From the NCBI GenBank assembly GCA_002428365.1, contig DIVW01000002.1, positions 1 to 40,363 on the forward strand: a stretch of DNA of 40,363 nucleotides, written 5' to 3'. This DNA comes from Propionibacteriaceae bacterium UBA6122. Its GTDB lineage: Bacteria; Actinomycetota; Actinomycetes; Propionibacteriales; Propionibacteriaceae. Of this stretch, positions 6,323 through 15,475 are shown one piece after another. Position numbers and translations under genes: made by a program. The notes beneath the pieces are model-generated. The model saw nothing but the letters and a program-made list of their open reading frames with translations, had not been told where the DNA came from and ran no database searches. Each line of letters starts with the position of its first letter. Within the stretch, counting starts at the first letter, position 1.

Positions 6323-8893
6323 TCAAATTAGGTCCACGCTGACAAGCAGCGGTCCCTCTGCGGGGCGAAATCCTAGCGGTCCAGTAATCCGACCAACAGC
6401 CCGCAGGTCAGATTCGGACTTACGTAGCCGTCCGAGAACCTCGGCAGGGCCAGCGAATTCGGCGCTGGCTACCTCAGCCTTCATCGAAACCTTGGCATTC
6501 GACTTCGCGCCGCGAATTCCGATCAGCGCGGCGGCGACGTCGGTGAGCAGCGCGGATTCGCCGCCAGCGGGCAGTTCGTCGGCCTTCGGCCAGACCGAGA
6601 TGTGCACCGAGCCCGGTCGCCACCACGACCACACCTCTTCGGTGACAAACGGCAGGAAGGGCGCAAAGAGCCGCAGCTGGACGTCCAACGCCAAGCGCAA
6701 GGCCGTGCGGGCCGAATCGGCGCCGGCCTGGGCATCAGCACCGTAGGCGCGCTCCTTGACCAGCTCCAGGTAGTCGTCGCAGAACTGCCAGAAGAACTTC
6801 TCCGCGGCCTCCAGGGCACCGGAGTAGTCGAAGTCGTCGAAGGCGGCCGTTGCCGTCTTGACGACCTCAGTCAGCCCCGCCAGCATGGCCAGGTCGACCG
6901 GTTCGGTGGCGCCTTCGATGACCGCTTCGGGAGTGCCGAGAATGAACTTGCTGGCATTGAGGATCTTCATCGCCAGGCGACGGCCAACCTTCATCTGGGT
7001 TTCGTCGAACGGCGAATCCATCCCCGGACGAGCCATCGCCGCCCGCCAGCGCACCGCGTCGGAGCCAAAGCGCTGCAAAATGTCGGTGGGCACCACCACA
7101 TTGCCCTTCGACTTGCTCATCTTCTTCCGGTCGGGGTCGACCACGAAACCGGAAATGGCGGCCCGCTTCCAGGGCAATTCATCGTGCTCGAAGTGGGCCC
7201 GCACCACCCGGGAGAACAGCCAGGTACGAATGATGTCGTGCGCCTGCGGAGCGATATCCATCGGGAAGGTGAGCCGCCAAAGCTCCTCATCGCGCTCCCA
7301 GCCACAGGCGATCTGCGGGGTGAGCGACGAAGTTGCCCAGGTGTCCATCACGTCCGGGTCCCCGACGAACCCGCCCGGCACGCCGCGCTGGTCTTCGGTG
7401 TAGCCCGGCGGCACATCAGTGGCCGGGTCTACCGGGAGGGTGTCCTCGGCTGCAGTGATCGGGTTGGTGTAGTCGGGTTCACCCTCGGCGTCCAGGGCAT
7501 ACCAGACCGGGAACGGGACGCCGAAGAAGCGCTGCCGACTGATCAGCCAGTCGCCGTTGAGGCCGTTGACCCAGTTTGAGTAGCGGTGCCGCATGTGATC
7601 GGGCACCCAGGCCAGCTCATCGCCGCGGGCGAGCAGGGCCGCCTTCAGATCTTCGTCGCGGCCCCCATTGCGGATGTACCACTGCCGAGTGGAGACGATC
7701 TCCAGCGGCTTGTCGCCCTTCTCGTAGAAGTTCGCCATCCGCTGGGTGGGCTTGGGCTCGCCATCCAGGTCGCCAGCGGCCCGCAACAGGTTCACCATCG
7801 CCTCCCGCGCGCTGAAGGCGGTCTTCCCGGCCAACTCGGCGTAGGGCTCGGCGTCGGTGAGCCATTCGGGGGCCTCAGCCAGCAGTCGACCGTCCCGGCC
7901 GATCACTGTGCGGGTCGGCAGGCGCAGCTCGCGCCACCAGATCACGTCGGTGAGGTCACCGAAGGTGCAGCACATCGCGATGCCAGCACCCTTGTCAGGC
8001 TCGGCGGCGGCATGCGCCAACACCGGAATTTCCACGCCGAAGATCGGCGAGGTGACCGTGGTGCCGAACAGTGACTGGTAACGCTCATCATCGGGGTGGG
8101 CGATCAACGCGCAGACCGCAGGAATCAGCTCCGGACGGGTGGTCTCGATGTAGATCGGCGAACCGTCGGCGGCGTGGAAGGCGACCCGGTGGTAGGCGCC
8201 GGGGTAATCGCGGGCCTCCAGTTCGGCCTGGGCAACCGCGGTCTGGAAGGTGATGTCCCACAGGGTTGGCGCCTCAGAGAGGTAGGCCTCGCCGCGGGCA
8301 TGGTTGTGCAGGAAGGCCTTCTGGGCCACGGCCTGGGATTCATCGGAGATGGTGGTGTAAAGCTGATCCCAGTCCACGCTCAGGCCGAGGGTGCGCCACA
8401 GATCTTCGAAGGCCTGCTCGTCAACGGCGGTCAGTTCGTGGCACAACTCGATGAAGTTGCGGCGGCTGATCGGCTCCTGCCGTTTCGGGTCCGGCTTGGC
8501 CGGGGCGGCGTAGTCCTCTGCGTAGGGCAGGGCGGTGTCACAGCGCACCCCGTAGAAGTTCTGCACCCGACGTTCGGTGGGCAGTCCATTGTCGTCCCAG
8601 CCCATCGGGTAGAAGACGTGCTTGCCCTGCATCCGCTGGTAGCGGGCGATCAGATCGGTGTGGGTGTAGCTGAAGACGTGGCCCACATGAAGGGAGCCTG
8701 AAACTGTCGGAGGCGGGGTGTCGATGCTGAACACCTGCTCGCGGTTTTCGGGACGGACGAAGGTGTAGATGCCGTCGGCGCGCCAGCGGGCGGTCCACTT
8801 GGCCTCCAGCCCTTCCAGCACCGGACGCTCCGGTACGGCACCCGCGGCGGGCGCGGGTGCAGGCATGGTGGACTCGTCGGGCTCGGTGCTCAT
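6323..8893 (-). CDS. valS: Valine--tRNA ligase
   Basis: ValRS charges tRNA-Val and edits mischarged threonine. The 856-aa class I synthetase has the HIGH motif as HVGH (residues 69-72) in PPTVSGSLHVGH and KMSKS at 591-595. The CP1 editing domain lies between them and the anticodon-binding domain at about 650-800. The N-terminal style (SIDTPPPTVSGS, YPMGWDDNGLPTERRVQN) matches the ValS type found in many Actinobacteria, which is somewhat shorter than the E. coli enzyme. ATG 8893 has a weak ribosome site. It is transcribed away from folC across a 105-bp gap; in M. tuberculosis valS and folC point the same way, so valS plus the lipoprotein gene appear locally inverted here. Confidence 0.97.
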   Translation of the reverse strand: MSTEPDESTMPAPAPAAGAVPERPVLEGLEAKWTARWRADGIYTFVRPENREQVFSIDTPPPTVSGSLHVGHVFSYTHTDLIARYQRMQGKHVFYPMGWDDNGLPTERRVQNFYGVRCDTALPYAEDYAAPAKPDPKRQEPISRRNFIELCHELTAVDEQAFEDLWRTLGLSVDWDQLYTTISDESQAVAQKAFLHNHARGEAYLSEAPTLWDITFQTAVAQAELEARDYPGAYHRVAFHAADGSPIYIETTRPELIPAVCALIAHPDDERYQSLFGTTVTSPIFGVEIPVLAHAAAEPDKGAGIAMCCTFGDLTDVIWWRELRLPTRTVIGRDGRLLAEAPEWLTDAEPYAELAGKTAFSAREAMVNLLRAAGDLDGEPKPTQRMANFYEKGDKPLEIVSTRQWYIRNGGRDEDLKAALLARGDELAWVPDHMRHRYSNWVNGLNGDWLISRQRFFGVPFPVWYALDAEGEPDYTNPITAAEDTLPVDPATDVPPGYTEDQRGVPGGFVGDPDVMDTWATSSLTPQIACGWERDEELWRLTFPMDIAPQAHDIIRTWLFSRVVRAHFEHDELPWKRAAISGFVVDPDRKKMSKSKGNVVVPTDILQRFGSDAVRWRAAMARPGMDSPFDETQMKVGRRLAMKILNASKFILGTPEAVIEGATEPVDLAMLAGLTEVVKTATAAFDDFDYSGALEAAEKFFWQFCDDYLELVKERAYGADAQAGADSARTALRLALDVQLRLFAPFLPFVTEEVWSWWRPGSVHISVWPKADELPAGGESALLTDVAAALIGIRGAKSNAKVSMKAEVASAEFAGPAEVLGRLRKSESDLRAVGRITGPLGFRPAEGPLLVSVDLI

Positions 8894-8983
8894 GAGGGCA
8901 TCTTATTGAGCCGAGCGGCGTTGGTCAGAATCGGGCGGCTCAGCGGGATTAGACCGACTCGGACACCGGGGGAGCGCAGCGGT

Positions 8984-8989
8984 TAGGGT
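8984..8989 (+). promoter_or_regulatory. TAGGGT -10 box of near-leaderless folC promoter
   Basis: TAGGGT ends 9 nt before the folC ATG (8999), so transcription should start at or within about 3 nt of the start codon. There is no clear Shine-Dalgarno site. The same TAnnnT-to-start spacing recurs at ndk, the radical SAM gene, sulP, the DUF2344 gene and proA. Confidence 0.6.
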
Positions 8990-8998
8990 TGGCCCATC

Positions 8999-10336
8999 AT
9001 GAGCCGAACTCACGCTGAAATCGTCGCTGAACTGCAGTCGCGCTGGCCAGAACATCAAGTGGGCCGCAGCCAGGCCCGGGTGCGGGCACTGTGCGACCTG
9101 CTGGGCAATCCTGAGCAGTCTTGTCCGGTGATCCTGGTCACCGGCACCAATGGCAAGGGCAGCACCGCAATCATGATTGATTCGTTGTTGCGCGCCCTCG
9201 GGTTGCGGGTGGGGCGCTTCTCCAGCCCGCACCTGGTGCACCTGACCGAACGAATCGCCATTGATGGCGAGCCGATCGCCGACGAGGTTTTTGACGATCT
9301 GGTCGCTCAGATCAATCCACTGGTGGAACTGGTCGACGCGCAGGCGATCGATGGCATCTCGTTGACCTTCTTCGAAGTGATGACCGCGCTGGCCTATGCG
9401 GCTTTTGCCGATGCGCCCGTCGATGTCGCCGTGGTCGAGGTCGGGATGGGCGGGGAGTGGGACGCCACCAACATCGTCGAGGCCGAAGTGGCGGTGGTCA
9501 CTCCGATCGATCTGGATCACACCGCGCTGTTGGGCGAAACCGTGGCTCAGATCGCGGTGGAGAAGGCTGGCATCATCAAACACGGCGCCCGTGCGGTGCT
9601 GTCGGCCCAAGACCCTGAGGCCGTCCGGGTGCTGCTGGCCCGTTGCGCCGAGGTTGGCGCCGAGGTGCGCCGGGAGGGCATCGAGTTCGGGTTGATCGAT
9701 CGGACGCCCGCCGTCGGCGGCCAGATCTTGCGCCTGGAGACCGCTGATGGGCCGTTGGGCGACCTGTTGTTGCCGCTGTTCGGCGAACACATGGCCCGTA
9801 ATGCCGCGCTGGCCCTGGCTGCGGTTGAAGCCTTCCTAGGTGGACGGGCGCTCCCTGCCGACGTCGTGGCGGCCGGTTTGGAGGCCGTGGTGGCCCCGGC
9901 CCGACTGGAAGTGGTTCGCCGTTCGCCAACGGTGTTGCTGGACACCTGTCACAACCCTCACGGCGCGGCCGCGACGATCGCGGCGGCGAATGAGGCCTTC
10001 GCCTTCGAGCCGCTGATCGGCGTGGTGGCGATGATGGCCGACAAGGACGTAACGGGGGTGTTGGAGATCTTCGCCGAGGCCATGGGGCCGATCATCTGCA
10101 CCTCGATCACCGGCACGCCGCGGGCCTTGTCGGCCGCCGAACTGGCGGTGAGGGCCGGTGAGGTGTTCGGCCCGGATCGGGTGCGGACGGCGGAGAACAT
10201 GACGGCGGCAATCGAGCAGGCGGTTGCCCTGGCCGATCTCTCCGGACCGACCTCCGGGGTGTTGATCGCCGGTTCGGTTTACGCCGCCGGCGAGGCTCGA
10301 TCCTTGCTGGTGCGCCCGAGCGAGGATGCGGAGTAG
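8999..10336 (+). CDS. folC: Bifunctional folylpolyglutamate/dihydrofolate synthase
   Basis: FolC ligates glutamate to dihydropteroate and then to tetrahydrofolates using ATP. The 445-aa protein is of the Mur-ligase type. The P-loop VTGTNGKGST is at residues 47-56, the central VEVGMGGEWDATN motif binds metal and nucleotide, and SPHLVHLTERI follows the P-loop. The C-terminal domain carries DTCHNPHGA. ATG at 8999 lies just behind a TAGGGT -10 box, so translation is likely leaderless. It stands before ndk as in mycobacteria. Confidence 0.95.
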   Translation: MSRTHAEIVAELQSRWPEHQVGRSQARVRALCDLLGNPEQSCPVILVTGTNGKGSTAIMIDSLLRALGLRVGRFSSPHLVHLTERIAIDGEPIADEVFDDLVAQINPLVELVDAQAIDGISLTFFEVMTALAYAAFADAPVDVAVVEVGMGGEWDATNIVEAEVAVVTPIDLDHTALLGETVAQIAVEKAGIIKHGARAVLSAQDPEAVRVLLARCAEVGAEVRREGIEFGLIDRTPAVGGQILRLETADGPLGDLLLPLFGEHMARNAALALAAVEAFLGGRALPADVVAAGLEAVVAPARLEVVRRSPTVLLDTCHNPHGAAATIAAANEAFAFEPLIGVVAMMADKDVTGVLEIFAEAMGPIICTSITGTPRALSAAELAVRAGEVFGPDRVRTAENMTAAIEQAVALADLSGPTSGVLIAGSVYAAGEARSLLVRPSEDAE

Positions 10337-10376
10337 TTGTCCACAGGACCCGATGAAGACGGCCCTGCCAAGCCGA

Positions 10377-10382
10377 TAGGGT
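10377..10382 (+). promoter_or_regulatory. TAGGGT -10 box of leaderless ndk promoter
   Basis: TAGGGT ends 8 nt before the ndk ATG (10390), the spacing expected if the A of ATG is the transcription start. No Shine-Dalgarno site is visible between them. The short folC-ndk gap (53 nt) therefore contains its own promoter. Confidence 0.65.
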
Positions 10383-10389
10383 CGCAGCC

Positions 10390-10806
10390 ATGACCGATCT
10401 TGAACAGACCCTGGTGTTGCTTAAGCCGGACGCGGTGCGCCGCGGACTGGTGGGCACGATCCTTGCCCGCTTCGAGGCCAAGGGCCTGACCCCGGTTGCC
10501 ATCGAATTGCGTCAGATCGACGCCGAGATGGCCGACCGGCACTACAGCGACCATGTCGACCAGCCGTGGTACCCGCCGCTGCGCGACTACATCGTCTCCG
10601 GCCCACTGGTGGCGATGGTGTTGACCGGCCCGTCGGTGATCGAAGTGGTGCGGCTGATGAATGGCGTCACCAACTCAGCAGTGGCCGCTCCGGGCACGAT
10701 CCGCGGCGATTTCTCGTTGTCCAACCGGGAGAACCTGGTGCACGCCTCGGACTCCCCGGCTTCGGCGGCCAAGGAGATCGGGCTGTGGTTTCCGAACCAG
10801 GGCTGA
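10390..10806 (+). CDS. ndk: Nucleoside diphosphate kinase
   Basis: Ndk transfers phosphate between NTPs and NDPs through a phosphohistidine. The 138-aa length is standard. It begins TLVLLKPDAVRRGLVG and carries the active-site histidine at residue 118 in NLVHASDS. The ATG follows a TAGGGT box and is probably leaderless. The next gene starts inside its 3' end with its own ribosome site, so the membrane protease gene is coupled to ndk. Confidence 0.97.
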   Translation: MTDLEQTLVLLKPDAVRRGLVGTILARFEAKGLTPVAIELRQIDAEMADRHYSDHVDQPWYPPLRDYIVSGPLVAMVLTGPSVIEVVRLMNGVTNSAVAAPGTIRGDFSLSNRENLVHASDSPASAAKEIGLWFPNQG

Positions 10807-11963
10807 ACGCCCCGCAGCCGGAGCCGTCGGCTGATTCGTCGGCTGAGGCTGCGCCGCCGCCCCCAGTAGCCGGTGGCGCGGTAGCCGACTGGTCCACCTC
10901 GGTGTACCCGCCGCCCCCGCCGGCCCCTGGCACCGAACCCTGGATGGAGCCGCCGTGGGGCGCGCCGCCACCGGGCGTCCAGCCGCAGCCGGCGTACGAG
11001 CCCTATTGGGCGCCAGCGGGAATGGCCCCGCCGCCGGTGGTGCTGGCGAAGGCCGAGCCGCTGCCGGTTGAGCCGCGCGAGTACCACCAGTTCTACCGGG
11101 CGCCAGCCTTCCGCTGGTGGAAGCCGCTAGCCGCAATTCCGTTGTACATAGCGGCGGTGGTCGTGGTCTCAGTCGTGGTGGTGGTTGGGCTGATCGTCGT
11201 GGTGCTGGCCAGCGGGCAGCAGCTACCGACCAGCGAGCGCGACTACCCACCGGAGGTGATTTTCACCCTCAACAATGTGCTGATCGCCTTGGCGATGCCA
11301 TTGGCGATGCTCATCAGTTGGTGGGTTTATCGGCAGCGTCCGCGCTGGCTGTCTTCGATCAGCGGCGGATTCCGCTGGCGGATCTTCTGGCCGTTCCTTG
11401 GTATCGCCGCGGTGGGAATCGCGCTGGCTTCGGTCGTGCAAGCCCAGCTCACCGGCGGCTTTGGTGAACTGACCTGGACGTCCACGTCGTTGGCCCTGAT
11501 CTTGGTAATCGTGTTCACCACACCCTTCCAGTGCGCCGCTGAGGAGTACGCCATGCGAGGGCTGCTGTTCCGCAGCGTCGGCTCGTGGTTTGCCAACCGC
11601 TGGGTGGGCCTGGTGGTGGCCATTGTGGTGAATTCGGTGGCGTTCATGTTTCTCCATGGTGCCGGCGATCCGTGGCTCAACGCCTTCTACGTTGTGGTCG
11701 GGGCGACCTTCTCGATCCTGACCTGGCGCACCGGTGGTTTGGAAGCCGCGGTGGCGATGCACATCGCCAATAACGTCATCTCTGAGGCCCTGCTGCCCTT
11801 CCAACCGGACTCGTTGGCGCACATATTCGATCGAGAAGCTGGGGTGGCTGGTCCGGAAGTCCTCATCCAGATCGGCGTCACAGCACTGGTGGCCGCCCTG
11901 CTGTTGTGGCAGTCTTCCCGGCTGGGACTGCGGCGGGCGACCGCGCCAGTTGCCGCTAAGTAG
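10785..11963 (+). CDS. CPBP-family intramembrane metalloprotease with Pro-rich N-terminus
   Basis: This is a 392-aa multi-pass membrane protein of the CPBP/CAAX-protease (Abi) family. Residues 1-110 are rich in Pro, Ala and Trp (PPPPPAPGTEP and similar), probably cytosolic and disordered. At least seven hydrophobic segments follow from about 125. The glutamic protease motifs are visible: EEYAMR with Glu253, Glu254 and Arg258, FMFLH with His291, and HIANN near residue 325. GTG at 10785 is chosen because AAGGAG (10771-10776) lies 8 nt upstream and the open frame before it only shadows ndk. It overlaps ndk by 22 nt. Substrates are unknown; in bacteria such proteins are linked to bacteriocin immunity or membrane-protein processing. 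Confidence 0.85.
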   Translation: MVSEPGLNAPQPEPSADSSAEAAPPPPVAGGAVADWSTSVYPPPPPAPGTEPWMEPPWGAPPPGVQPQPAYEPYWAPAGMAPPPVVLAKAEPLPVEPREYHQFYRAPAFRWWKPLAAIPLYIAAVVVVSVVVVVGLIVVVLASGQQLPTSERDYPPEVIFTLNNVLIALAMPLAMLISWWVYRQRPRWLSSISGGFRWRIFWPFLGIAAVGIALASVVQAQLTGGFGELTWTSTSLALILVIVFTTPFQCAAEEYAMRGLLFRSVGSWFANRWVGLVVAIVVNSVAFMFLHGAGDPWLNAFYVVVGATFSILTWRTGGLEAAVAMHIANNVISEALLPFQPDSLAHIFDREAGVAGPEVLIQIGVTALVAALLLWQSSRLGLRRATAPVAAK

Positions 11964-12027
11964 TACCGTCGAAGGTAGAGGGAGTTACCGGGTGCGGCGT
12001 CGTGGGGACGACTGGCGAAGGTAGGCG

Positions 12028-12705
12028 ATGAATATCAACGTGGTTGAGCGGGTAGATCCGGCCCGGGCATTGCGAAAGTTGCGGGCGCAGATCAGGCCAC
12101 GCACCGGTCGGGTGTTGGTGGGTATCGATGGGGTCGACGGCTCGGGCAAGACGACTTTCGCCGATGATCTGGCCGTGCTGATGCGTGAATGTGGCTTCAC
12201 CGTCATCCGCATCTCGATGGACAACTACCTGAATCCGCAAACCAAGCGCTACGCGCAGGGCCGGTTCTCCGGCAAGGGCTACTTCGAAGACAGCTATGAC
12301 TACGACAAGTTCTGCGACGAGGTGCTTGAGCCGCTAGGGGCCGATGGCTCGGGGCGTTACCGCACCGCCGCCTACGATGCGAGCGCTGAATGCGAGGTTT
12401 GTTCGCCGTGGCAGGTCGCACCTGATGATGCCGTGGTGATCGTCGACGGGCTGTTCCTGCACCGGGAAGCGTGGTGTCCCAAGCTCGGGCGGAAGTTATG
12501 GGACTTCTCGGTCTGGCTGGATGTTGCCTTCGATGAGGCCTTCCGTCGGCTGGCGCAGCGCGATGGAGGCAGCCCGGAGTTGGACGATCCGGTAAATGCC
12601 CGCCACTACCAAGGCCAGCTGCTTTACCTGTCCGACTGCGACCCGGCCCACCACGCCGATCTGGTGGTCGACACCTCCGGTCCGCGGGTGCTGACCGACG
12701 ACTGA
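12028..12705 (+). CDS. Uridine kinase-like P-loop kinase
   Basis: The 225-aa protein has a Walker A motif GIDGVDGSGKTT at residues 32-43 and the phosphoribulokinase/uridine kinase pattern: RISMDNYLNP after the second strand, RFSGKGYFEDSYDYD, then VVIVDGLFLHR. The likely role is phosphorylation of uridine/cytidine or a related small molecule. It is related to, but not clearly, the canonical udk. ATG 12028 follows GAAGGTAGG with short spacing. It sits 64 nt after the protease gene and 7 nt before the repair gene, so the three probably form one transcript. Confidence 0.75.
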   Translation: MNINVVERVDPARALRKLRAQIRPRTGRVLVGIDGVDGSGKTTFADDLAVLMRECGFTVIRISMDNYLNPQTKRYAQGRFSGKGYFEDSYDYDKFCDEVLEPLGADGSGRYRTAAYDASAECEVCSPWQVAPDDAVVIVDGLFLHREAWCPKLGRKLWDFSVWLDVAFDEAFRRLAQRDGGSPELDDPVNARHYQGQLLYLSDCDPAHHADLVVDTSGPRVLTDD

Positions 12706-12712
12706 GACCACG

Positions 12713-13447
12713 GTGACCGTCCAATCGCCGGACGTCACCGCGGCGACTGCCGAAATCCTGGAGCGGCTCCGCGGCCTGGCCAATCCGGCCAATGTGGCCG
12801 GGATGGCGCGCTACGGCATCAGTACTTCGGGCACTTTGGGCGTCTCGATGCCGGTGCTGCGGGGCATCGCCAAACAGCACCGTCCGCTGCGCCGCCAGGA
12901 CCCTGACTACCTGCACGCGTTGGCTGGGGCCCTCTGGGCCAGCGAGGTGCACGAGGCCCGCATTCTGGCCGCCCTGGTGGACGTCCCAGCCCTGGTCAGT
13001 GCAGCCCAGGCCGATGCGTGGGTGGCCGAGATCGACTCCTGGGACGTGTGCGACCAGCTCTCTGGACTGTTCGCGGCCACCGGATTCGCCTACGCCAAAG
13101 CTGTGGAGTGGGCCGGTGCGGAGGCCACCTTCGTGAAGCGGTCGGGATTCGTGCTGATGTGCGCGCTGGCCGTCCACGACAAATTGGCAACTGAGGACCG
13201 CATCATCGCGTTCCTGCCGGTGATTGAGCGGTCCTCGCTCGATGAACGCAACTTCGTGAAGAAGGCGGTGAACTGGGCGCTGCGCCAGATCGGCAAGCGA
13301 TCGGCCACCTGTCATCCGGCGGCGGTGGCGAGCGCGGAGCGAATCCTGGCCGCGCACCCAGATTCGAAGGCGGCCCGTTGGATCGCCCGCGATGCGCTAC
13401 GCGAGCTGCGCAGCGCGGCGGTGTTGACCCGGCTTGGCTTGGGCTAA
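12713..13447 (+). CDS. DNA alkylation repair protein (AlkD-like HEAT-repeat glycosylase)
   Basis: The 244-aa all-helical protein matches the DNA alkylation repair family (PF08713), HEAT-repeat glycosylases that remove bulky or cationic alkylated bases without base flipping. Visible hallmarks are GVSMPVLRGIAK near the N-terminus, LWASEVHEARILAALL-type helices and the central IDSWDVCDQLSG motif, which includes the Trp and Asp of the active-site cleft. The C-terminal part has ERNFVKKAVNWALRQIGKRS. GTG at 12713 starts 7 nt after the kinase stop. A hairpin terminator follows directly. A separate ada-alkA/ogt set lies at 24.6-26.6 kb. Confidence 0.85.
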   Translation: MTVQSPDVTAATAEILERLRGLANPANVAGMARYGISTSGTLGVSMPVLRGIAKQHRPLRRQDPDYLHALAGALWASEVHEARILAALVDVPALVSAAQADAWVAEIDSWDVCDQLSGLFAATGFAYAKAVEWAGAEATFVKRSGFVLMCALAVHDKLATEDRIIAFLPVIERSSLDERNFVKKAVNWALRQIGKRSATCHPAAVASAERILAAHPDSKAARWIARDALRELRSAAVLTRLGLG

Positions 13448-13450
13448 GGC

Positions 13451-13470
13451 GCCAGCGTCGGCGCTGGCTT
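13451..13470 (+). terminator. Hairpin terminator after the AlkD-like gene
   Basis: GCCAGCG (13451-13457) and CGCTGGC (13462-13468) form a perfect 7-bp stem with a TCGG loop, starting 4 nt after the stop codon. Only two T residues follow directly. It likely ends the protease-kinase-repair transcript. Confidence 0.5.
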
Positions 13471-13508
13471 GCTACGCAGGCCGGTTCGCCGTCGGTTGGC
13501 CGCTGCCT

Positions 13509-13514
13509 TAGGCT
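13509..13514 (+). promoter_or_regulatory. TAGGCT -10 box upstream of the radical SAM gene
   Basis: TAGGCT ends 10 nt before ATG 13524 with no Shine-Dalgarno site in between, so the transcript is leaderless or nearly so. The -35 region is weak. Confidence 0.5.
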
Positions 13515-13523
13515 GGTGCGGCT

Positions 13524-15461
13524 ATGACCGCCGCCCCGTTGTACCCACGCCTGGAGCCTCTGCTAACCCAGGTGGCTAAACCCGTCCAGTACATCGGCGG
13601 TGAGGTGAACTCGGTCAGCAAACCGTTCGCTGAGGCTGAGGTCAGCTGGGCGTTGATGTACCCCGACGCCTACGAGGTCGGCCAACCGAATCAGGGGCTG
13701 GCGATCCTTTACGAGATCCTCAACGAAACCGACTGGCTGCTGGCTGAGCGGACGTTCTCGATTTGGCCTGACCTCGCGGCGCTGATGCGCACCGCAGGCG
13801 TACCGCAGTTCACCTGGGAGAACCACCTGCCCGTGCGGGCTTTTGATCTGCTTGGGGTGAGCTTCTCCACCGAGCTGGGCTACACCAACCTGTTGGAGGC
13901 CCTCGACCTGGCCGGCATCGCCCTGCACAGCGCTGATCGAGGCGAGGACGAACCGATCGTGATCGCTGGTGGGCATGCCGCCTTCAACCCAGAGCCGATT
14001 GCCGACTTCATTGACGCCGCCGTCCTTGGTGATGGCGAACAGGCTGCGATGGCGGTCTCGAAGATCGTCCGGGATTGGAAGGCCGAGGATCGCCCCGGCG
14101 GACGTCAGGGCTTGTTGTTGCGCCTGGCCACCAGCGGAGTGGCCTATGTGCCTTCGCTCTATGAGGTCAGCTACGCCGAGAGCGGTGAACTGGCCGCGGT
14201 CGCGCCGCTGCTAGCCCAGGTGCCGTCCCGGGTGGCCAAACACACCCTGATGGAGCTGGACAACTGGCCCTACCCGAGCAAGCCGATCGTGCCGCTGGCC
14301 GAGACGGTTCACGAGCGCTACTCGGTGGAGATCTTCCGTGGCTGCACTCGCGGCTGCCGGTTCTGCCAGGCCGGCATGATCACCCGGCCGGTGCGCGAAC
14401 GCAACATCCAGACCGTGGGGGCAATGGTGGCTGATGGCATCGCTGCCACCGGCCTGGACGAGGTTGGTCTGCTCAGCTTGTCCAGCGCTGACCACTCCGA
14501 GATTGGGCCGATCACCACCGAACTAGCTGATCGCTATGCCGACAGCTTCGTCTCGCTGTCCCTGCCCAGCACCCGAGTGGACGCGTTCAACATCGATCTA
14601 GCCGACGTGTTGAGCCGCAATGGGCGGCGTTCGGGGCTCACTTTTGCCCCCGAGGGTGGCTCGGAGCGGTTGCGCAAGGTGATCAACAAGATGGTCAGCG
14701 AAGACGATCTGATCAACACCGTGGCGGTCGCCTTCGGCAAGGGCTGGCGCCAAGTGAAGCTCTATTTCATGTGCGGGCTGCCCACCGAGACCGACGAAGA
14801 CGTGCTCGCCATCGCCGACATGGCTGCCCGGGTGATCGAAGCTGGCCGTCGGGCAGCTGGCACTAAAGATGTGCGCTGCACCATCAGCATCGGGGGCTTC
14901 GTGCCCAAGGCGCATACGCCCTTCCAGTGGGTCGCCCAGCTCGACCCGGAGACAGTGGATCGGCGGCTGCGCATGCTGAAGGAAAAGGTGCGGGAAGACC
15001 GCCGCTACGGTCGCGCCATCAGCGTCCGCTACCACGATGGCAAACCTGGTCAGATCGAGGGTCTGCTCAGCCGGGGCGACCGCCGCGTCGGCAAGGTGAT
15101 CGAGGCCGTCTGGCGGGACGGCGGCAAGCTGGACGGCTGGAGCGAGCACTTCTCCTACGAGCGCTGGACGGCCGCCGCCGAGCGTGAATTGGCCCCGCTT
15201 GGGTTGGATCTGGATTGGTACACCACCCGGGAGCGCCGGCATCGCGAAGTGCTGCCCTGGGATCACCTGGACGCCGGCCTGGACCGCGAATGGCTGTGGC
15301 AGGACTACGAGGACGCCATGGGCGAGGCCAGCGTGGAGGACTGCCGCTGGGCTGGCTGCTACAACTGCGGTGTTTGCCCCGAGCTCGGCACCGAGATTCA
15401 GATCGGCCCGACCGGCCGCTCGCTGCTGCCGCTGGTCAACCTCCGTCCCGACCAGGACTGA
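13524..15461 (+). CDS. TIGR03960-family B12-binding-type radical SAM protein
   Basis: The 645-aa protein has a B12-binding-like N-terminal domain (roughly 20-200; MYPDAYEVGQPNQG and IVIAGGHAAFNPEP). A radical SAM core follows, with the [4Fe-4S]-binding CxxxCxxC at Cys274, Cys278 and Cys281 in FRGCTRGCRFCQAGM. The C-terminal part holds WAGCYNCGVCPELG, perhaps a second metal site. The family is TIGR03960, whose substrate is not established to my knowledge. Its usual partner is the DUF2344 protein (TIGR03936), often next door or fused, commonly beside RNase E/G and rplU-rpmA-obg. Here the partner is at 17425, separated by sulP. The linkage suggests RNA or ribosome modification, which is inference. 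A repeat hairpin begins 15 nt after the stop. Confidence 0.9.
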   Translation: MTAAPLYPRLEPLLTQVAKPVQYIGGEVNSVSKPFAEAEVSWALMYPDAYEVGQPNQGLAILYEILNETDWLLAERTFSIWPDLAALMRTAGVPQFTWENHLPVRAFDLLGVSFSTELGYTNLLEALDLAGIALHSADRGEDEPIVIAGGHAAFNPEPIADFIDAAVLGDGEQAAMAVSKIVRDWKAEDRPGGRQGLLLRLATSGVAYVPSLYEVSYAESGELAAVAPLLAQVPSRVAKHTLMELDNWPYPSKPIVPLAETVHERYSVEIFRGCTRGCRFCQAGMITRPVRERNIQTVGAMVADGIAATGLDEVGLLSLSSADHSEIGPITTELADRYADSFVSLSLPSTRVDAFNIDLADVLSRNGRRSGLTFAPEGGSERLRKVINKMVSEDDLINTVAVAFGKGWRQVKLYFMCGLPTETDEDVLAIADMAARVIEAGRRAAGTKDVRCTISIGGFVPKAHTPFQWVAQLDPETVDRRLRMLKEKVREDRRYGRAISVRYHDGKPGQIEGLLSRGDRRVGKVIEAVWRDGGKLDGWSEHFSYERWTAAAERELAPLGLDLDWYTTRERRHREVLPWDHLDAGLDREWLWQDYEDAMGEASVEDCRWAGCYNCGVCPELGTEIQIGPTGRSLLPLVNLRPDQD

Positions 15462-15475
15462 CTACTGCGCATATT

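Noticed and set aside
6602..7579. Long plus-strand frame of 325 codons
   Set aside because: It is antisense to valS, whose motifs are unmistakable; long antisense frames are expected in high-GC DNA.
8894..8998. T-box riboswitch upstream of valS
   Set aside because: The gap is only 105 bp, lacks a T-box core and antiterminator, and T-boxes on valS are not usual in Actinobacteria.
12203..13357. Minus-strand frame of 384 codons
   Set aside because: It is a shadow of the kinase and AlkD-like genes with biased composition and no recognisable domain.
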